A DNA stretch of 64,000 bases from UBA6183 sp964545895 (GCA_964545895.1 CAZJHS010000002.1:1-64000), one strand, 5' to 3'. Positions 36,375 through 45,064 are shown, numbered from the stretch's first letter. Made by a program: numbers and translations. Notes: generated by a model from the letters alone, not told the origin.

Positions 36375-36525
36375 ATGTAAAAATTTTGTGCGAGTTTACT
36401 TCAACCCAATTTTGTTTTACTCCTATTTGTGGCTTAAAAAGGATTTGTATATGCATACAGCTACGTACAAATAAAACTAACGCAAACAGGGCCACAAAGT
36501 GTTCTGTATTTTTTAGAATTATATA

Positions 36526-36637
36526 TATACTTGCAACCTGTATTTAGGTAACCTAAATAGGTTGTACTAAATACTACTTTAAACAATATTACTAACTACA
36601 ATACAAGGCGTTGCATTTTACATGTAACGCCTTTTTT
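36526..36637 (+). ncRNA. Putative small RNA or attenuated leader ahead of trmB
   Basis: A -7-like TATACTTG (36526-36533, one mismatch to TAnnTTTG) is followed by a hairpin TATTTAGG/CCTAAATA (36541-36548 with 36552-36559), extended by AACC/GGTT (36535-36538 with 36560-36563) around a TG bulge, then about 40 unstructured bases, then an intrinsic terminator. No ORF fits. It is either a free small RNA of about 100 bases or a trmB leader with built-in termination. Confidence 0.4.
36605..36637 (+). terminator. Intrinsic terminator ending 5 bases before the trmB start
   Basis: 12-bp stem (36605-36616 with 36622-36633, one G-T pair, loop TTTAC) followed by TTTT; the trmB ATG is at 36643. There is no gene upstream for it to serve, which is why I propose a small RNA or attenuator. 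Confidence 0.8.
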
Positions 36638-36642
36638 ACCGC

Positions 36643-37380
36643 ATGGCTAAACAAAAACTAAAGCGATTTAAAGAATTTGCCGAATATCCGCACACCTTTG
36701 ATTTTGCATACAACCTAAAAGGCAAATGGCACCAAGAAGTTTTTAAAAACAACAACCCCATTGTGCTTGAGTTAGGCTGCGGTAAAGGTGAATATACGGT
36801 TGCGCTGGCCCAGCAATTTCCGCACAAAAACTTTATAGGCATTGATATAAAAAGCAACCGCATGTGGGTGGGTGCCAAAAAAGCGCTCGAAAATAACATG
36901 CACAATGTAGGCTTTATGCGCGCACTCATGCACCGCATTAACGAGCTATTTGATGCTGGCGAAGTAGATGAAATTTGGATTACTTTTCCCGATCCTTTTG
37001 TGCGCATACGCAGTGCAAAACACCGCTTAACGCACACCCGCTTTTTGCGCCTATACCAACAAATTTTAAAACCTGATGGTATCATAAATTTTAAAACAGA
37101 TAGTGATGAGTTGTTTGCATTTACCCAAAATATGCTCGAGCATTTAAACATCGCCCCAATTGTTACCGATTATGATGTACATGCCAACCCCCAAGCAGAT
37201 CCTATGCTAAAAAATGTACGTACCTATTACGAAAATTTATTTATGGGCAAGGGCAAAAAAATTAAGTTTACCCAATTTAAACTTAACCAACTAACCGAGG
37301 TAAGCGCAAAAGCTTTTGAAGATTGGTTTGAAACCGAAAGGTTAAAATTGGTAGAACAAGGATTAAGCACCGGCATATAA
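36643..37380 (+). CDS. trmB: tRNA (guanine-N7-)-methyltransferase
   Basis: 245 aa. It methylates G46 of tRNAs with SAM. Motif I is VLELGCGKGEYTVALAQQFP (about residues 44-63), followed by NFIGIDIKSNRMW; WITFPDPFVRIRSAKHRLTHTRFL (about 121-144) is a variant of the usual FPDPWPKKRHxKRR motif with fewer basic residues. The start ATG 36643 sits 5 bases after a terminator, leaving no room for a normal leader unless transcription reads through. Length and C-terminal ARAYYENLF-like segment (VRTYYENLFMGKG) are normal. Confidence 0.92.
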   Translation: MAKQKLKRFKEFAEYPHTFDFAYNLKGKWHQEVFKNNNPIVLELGCGKGEYTVALAQQFPHKNFIGIDIKSNRMWVGAKKALENNMHNVGFMRALMHRINELFDAGEVDEIWITFPDPFVRIRSAKHRLTHTRFLRLYQQILKPDGIINFKTDSDELFAFTQNMLEHLNIAPIVTDYDVHANPQADPMLKNVRTYYENLFMGKGKKIKFTQFKLNQLTEVSAKAFEDWFETERLKLVEQGLSTGI

Positions 37381-37429
37381 TTTCCTCATTTTCATGATAA
37401 ACCTTAGGTTATTAAACAATTTGGTTAAT

Positions 37430-37437
37430 TAACTTTG
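37430..37437 (+). promoter_or_regulatory. -7 element TAACTTTG four bases before the menE-like start
   Basis: Exact TAnnTTTG match. The expected transcript start falls within a base of ATG 37442, so the mRNA would be essentially leaderless. No clear -33 element. Confidence 0.45.
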
Positions 37438-37441
37438 TACC

Positions 37442-38530
37442 ATGCAAACCATTTTTGCGCTAAACCAAGCATATAGCTTTGCCGATGTAAAGGCAGGTAA
37501 TTTTCATTTTAGTGATGAGTACTTTCAGCACACTTTTAACTTTTGTAAAAAATGGCTGAATGGCACTAGCCACTTTACATTTAATACATCGGGTAGTACA
37601 GGTTCGCCTAAAATTTTTGATGCACAACGCCATCAAATGTTAGCAAGTGCACAAGGTACCATTGCTGCTTTAGGTTTAACTGCTGATGAGCATATTTTAC
37701 TTTGTATTAGCACCAAAATGATTGGTGGTGCAATGATGTTAGTTAGGGCATTAGAGTTAGGTTGCGATTTAACCATAGTAAACCCAAACTCAAACCCGCT
37801 TGAAAACTGCGAGGTTAATCATCACTTTACCTTAGCATCGTTTGTACCCATGCAGGTATACGAAATACAAAACGATAGTTTACTGGCACAAAAACTACAA
37901 GGATTTAAAAATATACTTTTGGGTGGTGCGCCTGCTTGTAGCGGTACATTAACCTCGTTTGGCCAGCTAAGCAATAATGTTTGGCAAACCTATGGCATGA
38001 CCGAAACCCTTAGCCACATTGCACTTAAAAAGGTAGGTAGAGATAATTACTACACCACTTTGCCTGGTGTAAAAATTAAAATAGACGACCATGATTGCCT
38101 TTGTATTGAGGCCGAGGTAACCGATAACCAATGGCTAATTACCAACGATGTAATTAACCTAATTGATGATACCCATTTTGAATTGCGTGGCAGAATTGAT
38201 GACGTGATAAATAGCGGTGGTATTAAAATTTTTAGTTATGATGTGGAGCATGCCATTATGGAAAAATTTGCTGCACTTGAAATGCCTCCCAAGCCTTTAT
38301 TTGTGTGCAGGCAACCCGATGATAAATACGGAGAAACCGTTGTGGTAATTATGCTAGGCGAGCCCTTGGATGATGCCATTATTGCACAGCTTATACAACA
38401 CTGTAAAGACACCTTGGGTAAATACGCTGCACCTAAACACTTTTACTTTGTAAACGAATTTGAGAAGCTTGAAAGTGGTAAATTGGATAAAAAAAACACC
38501 CTTAATAAGATTATAAATCAACATAACTAA
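37442..38530 (+). CDS. menE: AMP-binding ligase, MenE-like (o-succinylbenzoate-CoA ligase)
   Basis: 362 aa, shorter than Bacillus-type MenE but like the compact Bacteroidota form. The adenylation motifs are NTSGSTGSPKIF (P-loop, about residues 54-65), WQTYGMTETLSHIAL (about 181-195), and LRGRIDDVINSGGIKI (hinge, about 256-271), with KLESGKLDKKNTL at the C-terminus holding the catalytic Lys. It would activate o-succinylbenzoate in menaquinone synthesis. No other men gene is adjacent, although a UbiA-like protein lies 2 kb away. Confidence 0.82.
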   Translation: MQTIFALNQAYSFADVKAGNFHFSDEYFQHTFNFCKKWLNGTSHFTFNTSGSTGSPKIFDAQRHQMLASAQGTIAALGLTADEHILLCISTKMIGGAMMLVRALELGCDLTIVNPNSNPLENCEVNHHFTLASFVPMQVYEIQNDSLLAQKLQGFKNILLGGAPACSGTLTSFGQLSNNVWQTYGMTETLSHIALKKVGRDNYYTTLPGVKIKIDDHDCLCIEAEVTDNQWLITNDVINLIDDTHFELRGRIDDVINSGGIKIFSYDVEHAIMEKFAALEMPPKPLFVCRQPDDKYGETVVVIMLGEPLDDAIIAQLIQHCKDTLGKYAAPKHFYFVNEFEKLESGKLDKKNTLNKIINQHN

Positions 38531-38590
38531 TTGATTAATAAATAAATTAGGCTTTACTTAAAATTAACTTTTTTTAAAAGCAGAGTTTTT

Positions 38591-38598
38591 TATATTCG
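38591..38598 (+). promoter_or_regulatory. -7-like element TATATTCG before the DUF2795 gene
   Basis: One mismatch to TAnnTTTG, 24 bases before ATG 38623. -33 element not clear. Confidence 0.35.
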
Positions 38599-38622
38599 CA
38601 TTAAATATAAAATATAAATACT

Positions 38623-38844
38623 ATGTACTGGACATTAGAATTAGCCTCATACCTTGACGATGCGCCATGGCCGGCCACTAAAGATGAATTGATTGACTAC
38701 GCTATTCGTAGCGGAGCACCACTTGAAGTAATTGAAAACTTACAAGAAATGGAAGATGATGGTGAACCTTTTGAAAGTATTGAAGAGGTTTGGCCTGATT
38801 ATCCAACCAACGAAGATTACTTTTATAACGAAGACGAGCTTTAA
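38623..38844 (+). CDS. Small acidic DUF2795-like protein
   Basis: 73 aa, strongly acidic, soluble, no Cys. The N-terminal MYWTLELASYLDDAPWPATKDELIDYAIRSGAP stretch is a highly conserved Bacteroidota small-protein signature that I associate with DUF2795; the end EDYFYNEDEL is also conserved. Function unknown to me. It is a single gene with its own promoter; a large imperfect hairpin overlaps its stop codon and a strong bidirectional terminator lies further on. Confidence 0.8.
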   Translation: MYWTLELASYLDDAPWPATKDELIDYAIRSGAPLEVIENLQEMEDDGEPFESIEEVWPDYPTNEDYFYNEDEL

Positions 38845-38891
38845 ACCCAAATTAATCAATAGAAGTATTCTACTTGATTTAGTTGGGTTTA
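38842..38891 (+). promoter_or_regulatory. Long imperfect hairpin overlapping the DUF2795 stop codon
   Basis: TAAACCCAA (38842-38850, whose first three bases are the stop codon) pairs with TTGGGTTTA (38883-38891). Inside, AATCAA/TTGATT and TAGAA/TTCTA extend the stem to about 20 pairs. No T run follows, so it is more likely an mRNA 3'-end stabiliser than a terminator. Confidence 0.5.
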
Positions 38892-38977
38892 CCCCGATTA
38901 GCATTTGTTCAGCAATTTGTAAAAATTGATGATTACAAATTCTTTATCGATTGAGTATTTAATACTGAATAACGGGT

Positions 38978-39017
38978 AAAAAAAGGGGTTATCAATTACT
39001 TGATAACCCCTTTTTTT
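38978..39017. terminator. Bidirectional intrinsic terminator
   Basis: Perfect 11-bp stem (38985-38995 with 39000-39010, loop TTAC) between seven A and seven T. It serves the DUF2795 gene and the minus-strand Fic-fold gene. Confidence 0.9.
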
Positions 39018-39039
39018 ATGGTACTTAAAATAACTGCAA

Positions 39040-40200
39040 TTATTCTTCCATGCCTTCAGTATCATCGGCCACAAACGGACTTTGATATTGAGATAGGAAG
39101 CTATTTTTACTTTCGGCTACATTAACCGCATAGCGTAATCCGGCACCTTTACCAATTACTTTTACCAAATTAAGTTCAAGCAAAGTAGCAAAATCGCGTT
39201 GTATGGTTTTACGGTTACAATCAAACTCGGTTACCAACTCCTTGGTGCTAATAAATCCTTTGTGTTGAATGATGTACATGATTAACTTTTGGCGTTGATT
39301 TAATACCGCATCATCAAACTCTTTTAATCTATAACCACGCTCAAACACGTAGTTCATAATATTTTTCTGACGAGGATTTAATTTATCAAACTCAACCTGT
39401 TGGCGGAAATAAGAACGTAAAAGTGTGCGCGTTCTATCCAGCTGATTGGTATACATCATCATCCCAAAATCAAGCATCTGCTGATCGGTTGCTGCAATTT
39501 TTTCTACATCGCGGGTTTCGCCCAAAAACACTTGATAATCGGCCTTGCTTAGGTAAAGCTCATGCTCTATACTAAACAATCCTTGCATGTTTACCTCTTG
39601 CTTAGTTAACCAAAAATTTTGCATTAAGCTGGCTATTTTTGATTTGGCTTCGCTAAATAAACGCAGTTGTAAAAGTTTAAAATGCAATACCCAACTTTTT
39701 ACCACAGCATGATGCTCGGTATCGTGGTTCATGTACTCAAACAAACTTTCTAGTTCAAGTTCGGTTGAAGCCGTTAAGCGCTCGGGAGCACGGGTAGCAT
39801 TTACAGTAAACAAGTTCACATCATCGCGGTTGTTATATAAATCTAACACCAAAATTTTATGCAGCTGATACAACATACCAACATTAATTGGCTGATCAAG
39901 CTGTGTATTTAACCACTCTTCTGCCTTAATGTATTGCTCAATGCCACGCTCGTTAAATGCCTTAGGTTTTATCTTACCCTCTACAATATACTTAACAGTT
40001 TTTATGTCAATTAAGTTATGGTCGATGGCGTTAGCATAATACGTGCGTAAAATAGCGCTATTGGTTTGCTCTATCTGTTTAAGATGTTCGGGCAAATCAA
40101 TAAAATCATATATTTTAAGCAATTCGGCATAGTGATGAAAGCAATCGTAGTGATTACTTTCTATAGCTATTGCTGGTTCAAGTTTATTTACCAATATCAT
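39040..40200 (-). CDS. Fic-fold pseudoenzyme with C-terminal winged helix (putative regulator)
   Basis: 386 aa from ATG 40200 (a TTG lies three codons earlier). Residues 45-200 follow the Fic-domain plan, including a helix SWVLHFKLLQL leading to the active-site loop. That loop, normally HPFxDGNGR, reads RLFSEAKSK (about 180-188), so the catalytic His and the phosphate-binding Asn and Gly are gone. The inhibitory motif SxxxEG also reads SAILRT (about 48-53). Residues 290-365 form a DeoR-like winged helix (QRQKLIMYIIQHKGFISTKELVTEFDCNRKTIQRDFATL). It probably binds DNA and no longer transfers AMP. Confidence 0.7.
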   Translation of the reverse strand: MILVNKLEPAIAIESNHYDCFHHYAELLKIYDFIDLPEHLKQIEQTNSAILRTYYANAIDHNLIDIKTVKYIVEGKIKPKAFNERGIEQYIKAEEWLNTQLDQPINVGMLYQLHKILVLDLYNNRDDVNLFTVNATRAPERLTASTELELESLFEYMNHDTEHHAVVKSWVLHFKLLQLRLFSEAKSKIASLMQNFWLTKQEVNMQGLFSIEHELYLSKADYQVFLGETRDVEKIAATDQQMLDFGMMMYTNQLDRTRTLLRSYFRQQVEFDKLNPRQKNIMNYVFERGYRLKEFDDAVLNQRQKLIMYIIQHKGFISTKELVTEFDCNRKTIQRDFATLLELNLVKVIGKGAGLRYAVNVAESKNSFLSQYQSPFVADDTEGMEE

Positions 40201-40317
40201 ACACCTCAAAACTACAAGGCTTTGATATTGCTTTTTTGATACCCTACTTTTAAAACATAGTGGATATTGTAGTTTAGCTTAGCTATTACAAACACAAAAA
40301 CGTGTAAAGGCTTATCA

Positions 40318-40419
40318 ATTGCGACATTAAGCGCTTCTTAAAAAATAGACACGCACAAAAAAACTGCGTGGATAATTGGTGCATAAACAATGCTTGACTG
40401 CTAACTATTGCGACAATAA
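40318..40419. promoter_or_regulatory. Two copies of ATTGCGACAwTAA upstream of the Fic-fold regulator
   Basis: ATTGCGACATTAA at 40318-40330 and ATTGCGACAATAA at 40407-40419 (12 of 13 identical, 89 bases apart). They lie 118 and 207 bases upstream of the regulator start; they could be its operator sites. Confidence 0.3.
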
Positions 40420-40439
40420 TTATACATCAAGCCTAAAAA

Positions 40440-41237
40440 TCACAACTTAAACAACACTGCTAATAGGCTGAAAATACTCATACAAACAGCAACAATAACC
40501 AGATAAATTTGCGCAATTTTTAAGCTTATTGCTTGCACGGTTTGCTTAATTTGTTTCGACCACCAAGTATAAAAAGCAGCAACAGGTGCAAAGCATAACA
40601 GCCAAATATAAAAGCCAAGCAAATGTTTGGTACTAAAGAAAAACAACAACATAAATACGTTGCCAATTATCATCATGGTGGTACTTAAAATAAGTACACG
40701 TTTAGGACTAAACACTACGGCAATGGTAATATCACCTTGCTCGGCATCGGCTGGTGCTGTATGCAATTGCAACATTGGAATAATTGCTCCTACCATAAAA
40801 GCTACTGCTTGTATAGCTAAAAAATTAGGCGATAATTCGGCACCAGGCATTACATAAATACCAATGGCAAAAACCAAAGGACCACACAAAAAAATATTTA
40901 GCAAATAGGCTACAAAACTTAACTTTTTAAATCGGGTTGATGGATGAAAGTAAAGCACATAAAACAAAACAAATAATGTAGCCAACAGTGCACTTTTAAT
41001 GGATACAACGCTTAATAAACCAACTCCAATTAAGCTAATTAAAACAGGCACGCTATTAAACTCTTTAAACTGAGCAGCCATAAAAACACCCGCAAAAATA
41101 AAGGCATGTAATGCCAGCAACAATACAATTACTGCTTGTAAAGATACTCCGCTTAATCTGCTTAAAGCAAACACCGAAACAGGCAGCATAACTAAGCCAT
41201 ACTTTACTGCATTAAAATAATTTTTTGCACTTATCAT
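40440..41237 (-). CDS. UbiA-like polytopic membrane protein
   Basis: 265 aa with about eight transmembrane helices. ADAEQGDITIAVVFSPKRV (about residues 165-183) resembles the second Asp-rich motif of UbiA prenyltransferases (DxxxD followed by GK.T). The first motif, normally NDxxDxxxD, is replaced by GVFMAAQFKEFNS (about 50-62) with no matching acids. It may be a diverged prenyltransferase (menaquinone or heme A family) or a non-catalytic relative. No men or cta gene is adjacent. It is divergent from the response regulator gene. Confidence 0.5.
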   Translation of the reverse strand: MISAKNYFNAVKYGLVMLPVSVFALSRLSGVSLQAVIVLLLALHAFIFAGVFMAAQFKEFNSVPVLISLIGVGLLSVVSIKSALLATLFVLFYVLYFHPSTRFKKLSFVAYLLNIFLCGPLVFAIGIYVMPGAELSPNFLAIQAVAFMVGAIIPMLQLHTAPADAEQGDITIAVVFSPKRVLILSTTMMIIGNVFMLLFFFSTKHLLGFYIWLLCFAPVAAFYTWWSKQIKQTVQAISLKIAQIYLVIVAVCMSIFSLLAVLFKL

Positions 41238-41391
41238 GTTGCAAAGAAAAGCGATAAACCATATTTAAGAAAATTTTATTAATCAATGCGAATGCCTGAT
41301 TTTTAAGGTACTTAACGGTACATAGTCTTTTACAGTAAATGAATAACAAGGCATATTCCATCACACTATATGGCTTAATACGGTTTTTAAA

Positions 41392-41399
41392 TAAATTTG
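41392..41399 (+). promoter_or_regulatory. -7 element TAAATTTG of the response-regulator operon
   Basis: Exact TAnnTTTG match, 15 bases before ATG 41415. It shows that an upstream TTG at 41397, which lies inside it, is not the start codon. Confidence 0.5.
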
Positions 41400-41414
41400 T
41401 TAAAAAGCAACTGT

Positions 41415-42122
41415 ATGGAAAAGCCACATTTACTTATTGTAGAAGACGAAATAACTTTAGGAACTCTTTTAAAAGAAAATTTAAAAGCTAAAGGCTTTAC
41501 TGTTAAACTGTGTAAAGATGGTGAAGAAGGTTGGCAAACATTTAAAACCGAACGTTTTGATTTATGCATTTTAGATGTGAACATGCCTAAAATGGATGGA
41601 TTTGAATTGGCCAAAAACATACGCGAGAAAAATGATGTAGTGCCTGTTATTTTTTTAACAGCCAACTCTTCGCAAGAAGATAAAATAAAAGGATTTGATT
41701 TTGGTGCTGACGAATACATTACCAAGCCCTTTAATTTAGACGAGCTAGTGGCCCGCATGAAAGCCATTTTAAAACGCACCCAATACGCGCCACAACAAGT
41801 TGCCGCAACCGAGGAGAGTTACACCATTAGTACTATTGTGTTAGATTTTACCAATCATAAACTATTGGTTAATGGCGAAGAAAAACGCATTAGCACAACC
41901 GAAGCGCAATTGCTAAAATTGTTTATTACCAACAAAAACAACTTGCTAACCCGCAATGCCATTTTACTTAATGTGTGGGGCCGCGATGATTACTATACCG
42001 CGCGTAATTTAGATGTATACATTAACAAGCTTAGAAAACTTATTAAAGCAGACGAAACCATAGAAATAGTGAATATTCACGGTTCTGGGTTTAAATTAGC
42101 AGAAAAAAATACTCCTGCTTAA
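41415..42122 (+). CDS. OmpR/PhoB-family response regulator
   Basis: 235 aa from ATG 41415. The receiver domain has LLIVEDE (acidic pocket), LCILDVNMPKMDGFEL with phospho-accepting Asp about residue 54, VIFLTAN (Thr), and YITKPF (Lys). The C-terminal winged helix (TTEAQLLKLFITNKNNLLTRNAILLNVWG) is complete. It is the partner of the TPR histidine kinase starting 3 bases after its stop. Target genes unknown. Confidence 0.92.
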   Translation: MEKPHLLIVEDEITLGTLLKENLKAKGFTVKLCKDGEEGWQTFKTERFDLCILDVNMPKMDGFELAKNIREKNDVVPVIFLTANSSQEDKIKGFDFGADEYITKPFNLDELVARMKAILKRTQYAPQQVAATEESYTISTIVLDFTNHKLLVNGEEKRISTTEAQLLKLFITNKNNLLTRNAILLNVWGRDDYYTARNLDVYINKLRKLIKADETIEIVNIHGSGFKLAEKNTPA

Positions 42123-42125
42123 CCC

Positions 42126-44159
42126 GTGTTAAAAAAATATTTAGTTGGCATATTGTTGCTGTTTAGTTTTTGTGCAATTGCGCAACAACAGCAAATAGAC
42201 AGTTTAACTGTTTTATACGATAATGCGCCCGAAAATAAGCAACACGAACTTGGCATGCGCATAGCCAATTTGTATGCCAATGCCAACCCCAATAAGGCTA
42301 TTGATTGGGCCTTACTCTCTATAAATAATACGCACAGCAGCTTACAAGAGGCTCAAACAAAACAATTCTTAGGGTATCTTTATTTCAGAATTGGCAACCT
42401 AAACAAATCAATTGAGGCATACCGCCAAGCTTTACAAATTAGCAACGATATAGGAAACGAACCCTTTAAAGCACAAGTGCAAAGTGCATTGGGTGGCACC
42501 TACTTTTTAGCGGGTAACCTTTCCGAATCGGCCAGTAACTATCTGCAAGCACTTCGTTTTTTTGAAGCCCAACAAGATAAAAATAGCATGGTTAGTGTAT
42601 ACATTGGCCTAGCTAACATTTACAATAAGCAAAACAATTTTGCACAAGCTATTGAGTACAATTTAAAGGCTATCAATATTTATGAGGCCTCGAGTAATAA
42701 ATTTAAAATCTTAATTGGATACGACCAAGTTGGTAATTTATACCAAAAACAAGGTAACTACGCCAAGGCTAACGAGTACTTACAACGAGCGCTAAAACTA
42801 TATGTGGAGTTAAATAATTTAGCCGGTCAATCATCTTTACTGCTACAAATAGGCTCCAATCAATTTGCAGCAAAACAATACAGCAAAGCGGTTGATAGTT
42901 ATAATCAGTCTATAAAACTTTCAAAAAAACTAAACATGTTGCCTGTGCAGGCGGCCGCTTGCAATGGGTTAGCCCTAAGTTATGCCGAGCTTAAACTTTA
43001 TGACAAGGCCATTGTAGCCGGACTTGAAGCTCAGCAAATTGCACAAAAAGCAAGCTTAAAAATAGAATTGGAACAGGCGTATGAAACGTTATCAAAACTT
43101 TATAAAACTACCGAAAAACACGATAAAGCAACCACTTTCGAAAACTTAAGTAAAGAGATTAAAGACTCGCTTTATAACGATAGCACGCTAAAACAACTGG
43201 CCGATTTACAGCTTAGGTTTGATGGAGAAAAAAACAAGCGTAAAATTGAACTTCAAACCAAAGAGCAACAAGTATTAGCCTCGGAGTTATTGCGCGAAAA
43301 GCAAGTAAGAAATAGCATTGTTATTATACTTTTTGTTGTATTGCTTGGCTTAGCAGGCTTGGGCATTCTGTATATTCAAAATAAAAAAATAGCCAAAAAC
43401 TTAAAACTACAAAAAATTGAATTGGAAGCTACTTCGGCTGCTATTTTAAAACAGAAAGAAGAACTTGGTCAGTTAAACAATGTAAAGGATCGCTTTTTCT
43501 CTATCATTTCGCATGATTTAAGAAATAACCTAACCACCATGAAACTGTATTTTGATTTGGTTTCGAACCCCGATTACGAACCAAGCGAAGACATGGAGGA
43601 TATGACTAAACAAATATCATCATCTGTTGAAAATACGATTGACCTGTTAGAGAATTTATTGGTATGGGCACAAGCACAAATAAAGGGTGTTGATATCAAC
43701 CCACAAAAACTTACCCTACAGCATTTAATTAAAGGAAATATTGACTTATTGGCCGGAAATGCGCACACCAAAAACATTGAATTAAGTAGTGATATAAGTG
43801 CAGATTTGTGTGCATTTGCCGATGAAGACATGATTAATTTGGTGATTAGAAACTTAATTTCGAACGCTATTAAATTTACACCCAAAGGCGGAAGTATTCG
43901 CATAACTGCGCATAACAACAACAACACGGTACAAATTAACATTACCGATACTGGAGTTGGTATTAGTAAAGCTAACTTAGAAAAGCTATTTGTAAAAAAC
44001 AGCAATCCTACCACATTAGGCACAGCCAACGAGAAAGGAACCGGACTTGGCTTATTACTTTGTAAGGAATTTATAGAAAAAAATAATGGCTCAATAAGCG
44101 TTTCGAGTCAGCCAGAAAAAGGCAGCACATTTACCATAATTTTACCAACTTGCGCATGA
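42126..44159 (+). CDS. TPR-containing sensor histidine kinase
   Basis: 677 aa, GTG start. A signal peptide (LLFSFCAIAQ) leads to a periplasmic region with about seven TPR repeats (YFRIGNLNKSIEAYRQAL, YNKQNNFAQAIEYNLKAI, YQKQGNYAKANEYLQRAL and others, about residues 70-320). One transmembrane helix (about 397-417) and a coiled coil lead to RFFSIISHDLRNNL with the phospho-His about residue 463 and an ATPase with DTGVGIS and GTGLGLLLC. It is an uptake-independent sensor layout typical of Bacteroidota. It forms an operon with the regulator (3-base gap) and the TPR protein (ATGA overlap). Confidence 0.92.
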   Translation: MLKKYLVGILLLFSFCAIAQQQQIDSLTVLYDNAPENKQHELGMRIANLYANANPNKAIDWALLSINNTHSSLQEAQTKQFLGYLYFRIGNLNKSIEAYRQALQISNDIGNEPFKAQVQSALGGTYFLAGNLSESASNYLQALRFFEAQQDKNSMVSVYIGLANIYNKQNNFAQAIEYNLKAINIYEASSNKFKILIGYDQVGNLYQKQGNYAKANEYLQRALKLYVELNNLAGQSSLLLQIGSNQFAAKQYSKAVDSYNQSIKLSKKLNMLPVQAAACNGLALSYAELKLYDKAIVAGLEAQQIAQKASLKIELEQAYETLSKLYKTTEKHDKATTFENLSKEIKDSLYNDSTLKQLADLQLRFDGEKNKRKIELQTKEQQVLASELLREKQVRNSIVIILFVVLLGLAGLGILYIQNKKIAKNLKLQKIELEATSAAILKQKEELGQLNNVKDRFFSIISHDLRNNLTTMKLYFDLVSNPDYEPSEDMEDMTKQISSSVENTIDLLENLLVWAQAQIKGVDINPQKLTLQHLIKGNIDLLAGNAHTKNIELSSDISADLCAFADEDMINLVIRNLISNAIKFTPKGGSIRITAHNNNNTVQINITDTGVGISKANLEKLFVKNSNPTTLGTANEKGTGLGLLLCKEFIEKNNGSISVSSQPEKGSTFTIILPTCA

Positions 44160-45061
44160 GTAAGTGGATTACTTTAGGCTGTTTAATTTTATTTTCGGTA
44201 GCCGTAAAAGCTCAAGATACGCTTGCACTGGCTAAGCAGCTTATTGAGCAACAAAAGCTAAACGAAGCGGTAGTTTTATTAGATGAATTTAACAACAATC
44301 ACACAGATAGTACTGCACTAATTTTAAGTGGAGAAACCTACTACATGTTAAATTTTTATGAGGTAGCCGCAGCGCGTTACACCAACGTTATCCAGTTATA
44401 CCCAACGCATTTTTATGCCTTAAAAAAAAGAGCCATGAGTTACTATATGGCTTCGCTTTTTAAACAAGCACAACCCGATTGGGAAAGGGTATGCAAATTT
44501 CAACCTAACGATAAATATAACTGGTACTTTTTGGCTTTAGTAAACCAGCAATTGGTAAACGAATACGAGGCTATAAAATGTTGGTCGCAGGCCATAAAAC
44601 AAGATTCGTTATTTGTTGATGCACTAACAGCCCGTGGCATTTTGTATTTAAAAACCAAGCAATACAAGTTTGCATTGGCTGATATTGATAGCGCTATTAA
44701 AATAACGCAGTTTAACGAAGTGTTATTTAGCCACAGAGCATTGGCCTTGCTTGGCTTAAAAAGATACAAGGAAGCTGAAATGATGTATGAACGTTTGCTA
44801 AAGCAAAACGAAAAAAACTACCATGCATGGTTTGGCCTTGGCAATGTATACTTTGGGGCTACCAATTATAGCAAAGCACTTGATGCCTTTGATGTTTGTT
44901 TAGCGCTTAATCCAAATTTTGAAATTGGTTACTTTAAACGCGCATTAACGCGCCTTGAATTAAATCAAGACCAAAAGGCTTGCCCAGATTTATTAAAAGC
45001 ACACGAGTTGGGCTACCCCGATGCACTTTTCTACATCAAAAAATATTGTGGTGTAAACTAA
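44156..45061 (+). CDS. TPR-repeat periplasmic protein
   Basis: 301 aa from ATG 44156, which overlaps the kinase stop (ATGA); a TTG at 44150 is rejected. A signal peptide (LILFSVAVKAQ) is followed by about seven TPRs (AAARYTNVIQLYPTHFYALKKRAMSYY, AIKCWSQAIKQDSLFVDALTARG, YSKALDAFDVCLALNPNFEIGYFKRAL). The operon suggests it is an accessory partner of the sensor kinase, perhaps by binding the kinase TPR region; this is inferred. No enzymatic domain. An intrinsic terminator follows immediately. Confidence 0.82.
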   Translation: MSKWITLGCLILFSVAVKAQDTLALAKQLIEQQKLNEAVVLLDEFNNNHTDSTALILSGETYYMLNFYEVAAARYTNVIQLYPTHFYALKKRAMSYYMASLFKQAQPDWERVCKFQPNDKYNWYFLALVNQQLVNEYEAIKCWSQAIKQDSLFVDALTARGILYLKTKQYKFALADIDSAIKITQFNEVLFSHRALALLGLKRYKEAEMMYERLLKQNEKNYHAWFGLGNVYFGATNYSKALDAFDVCLALNPNFEIGYFKRALTRLELNQDQKACPDLLKAHELGYPDALFYIKKYCGVN

Positions 45062-45064
45062 ATA

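Noticed and set aside
36268..36474. A plus-strand ORF opposite the MORN gene start
   Set aside because: It is the reverse complement of the palindrome and upstream region, with no plausible start context or family.
36605..36637. A known riboswitch in the trmB leader
   Set aside because: The leader lacks any recognisable conserved aptamer core; only simple hairpins are seen.
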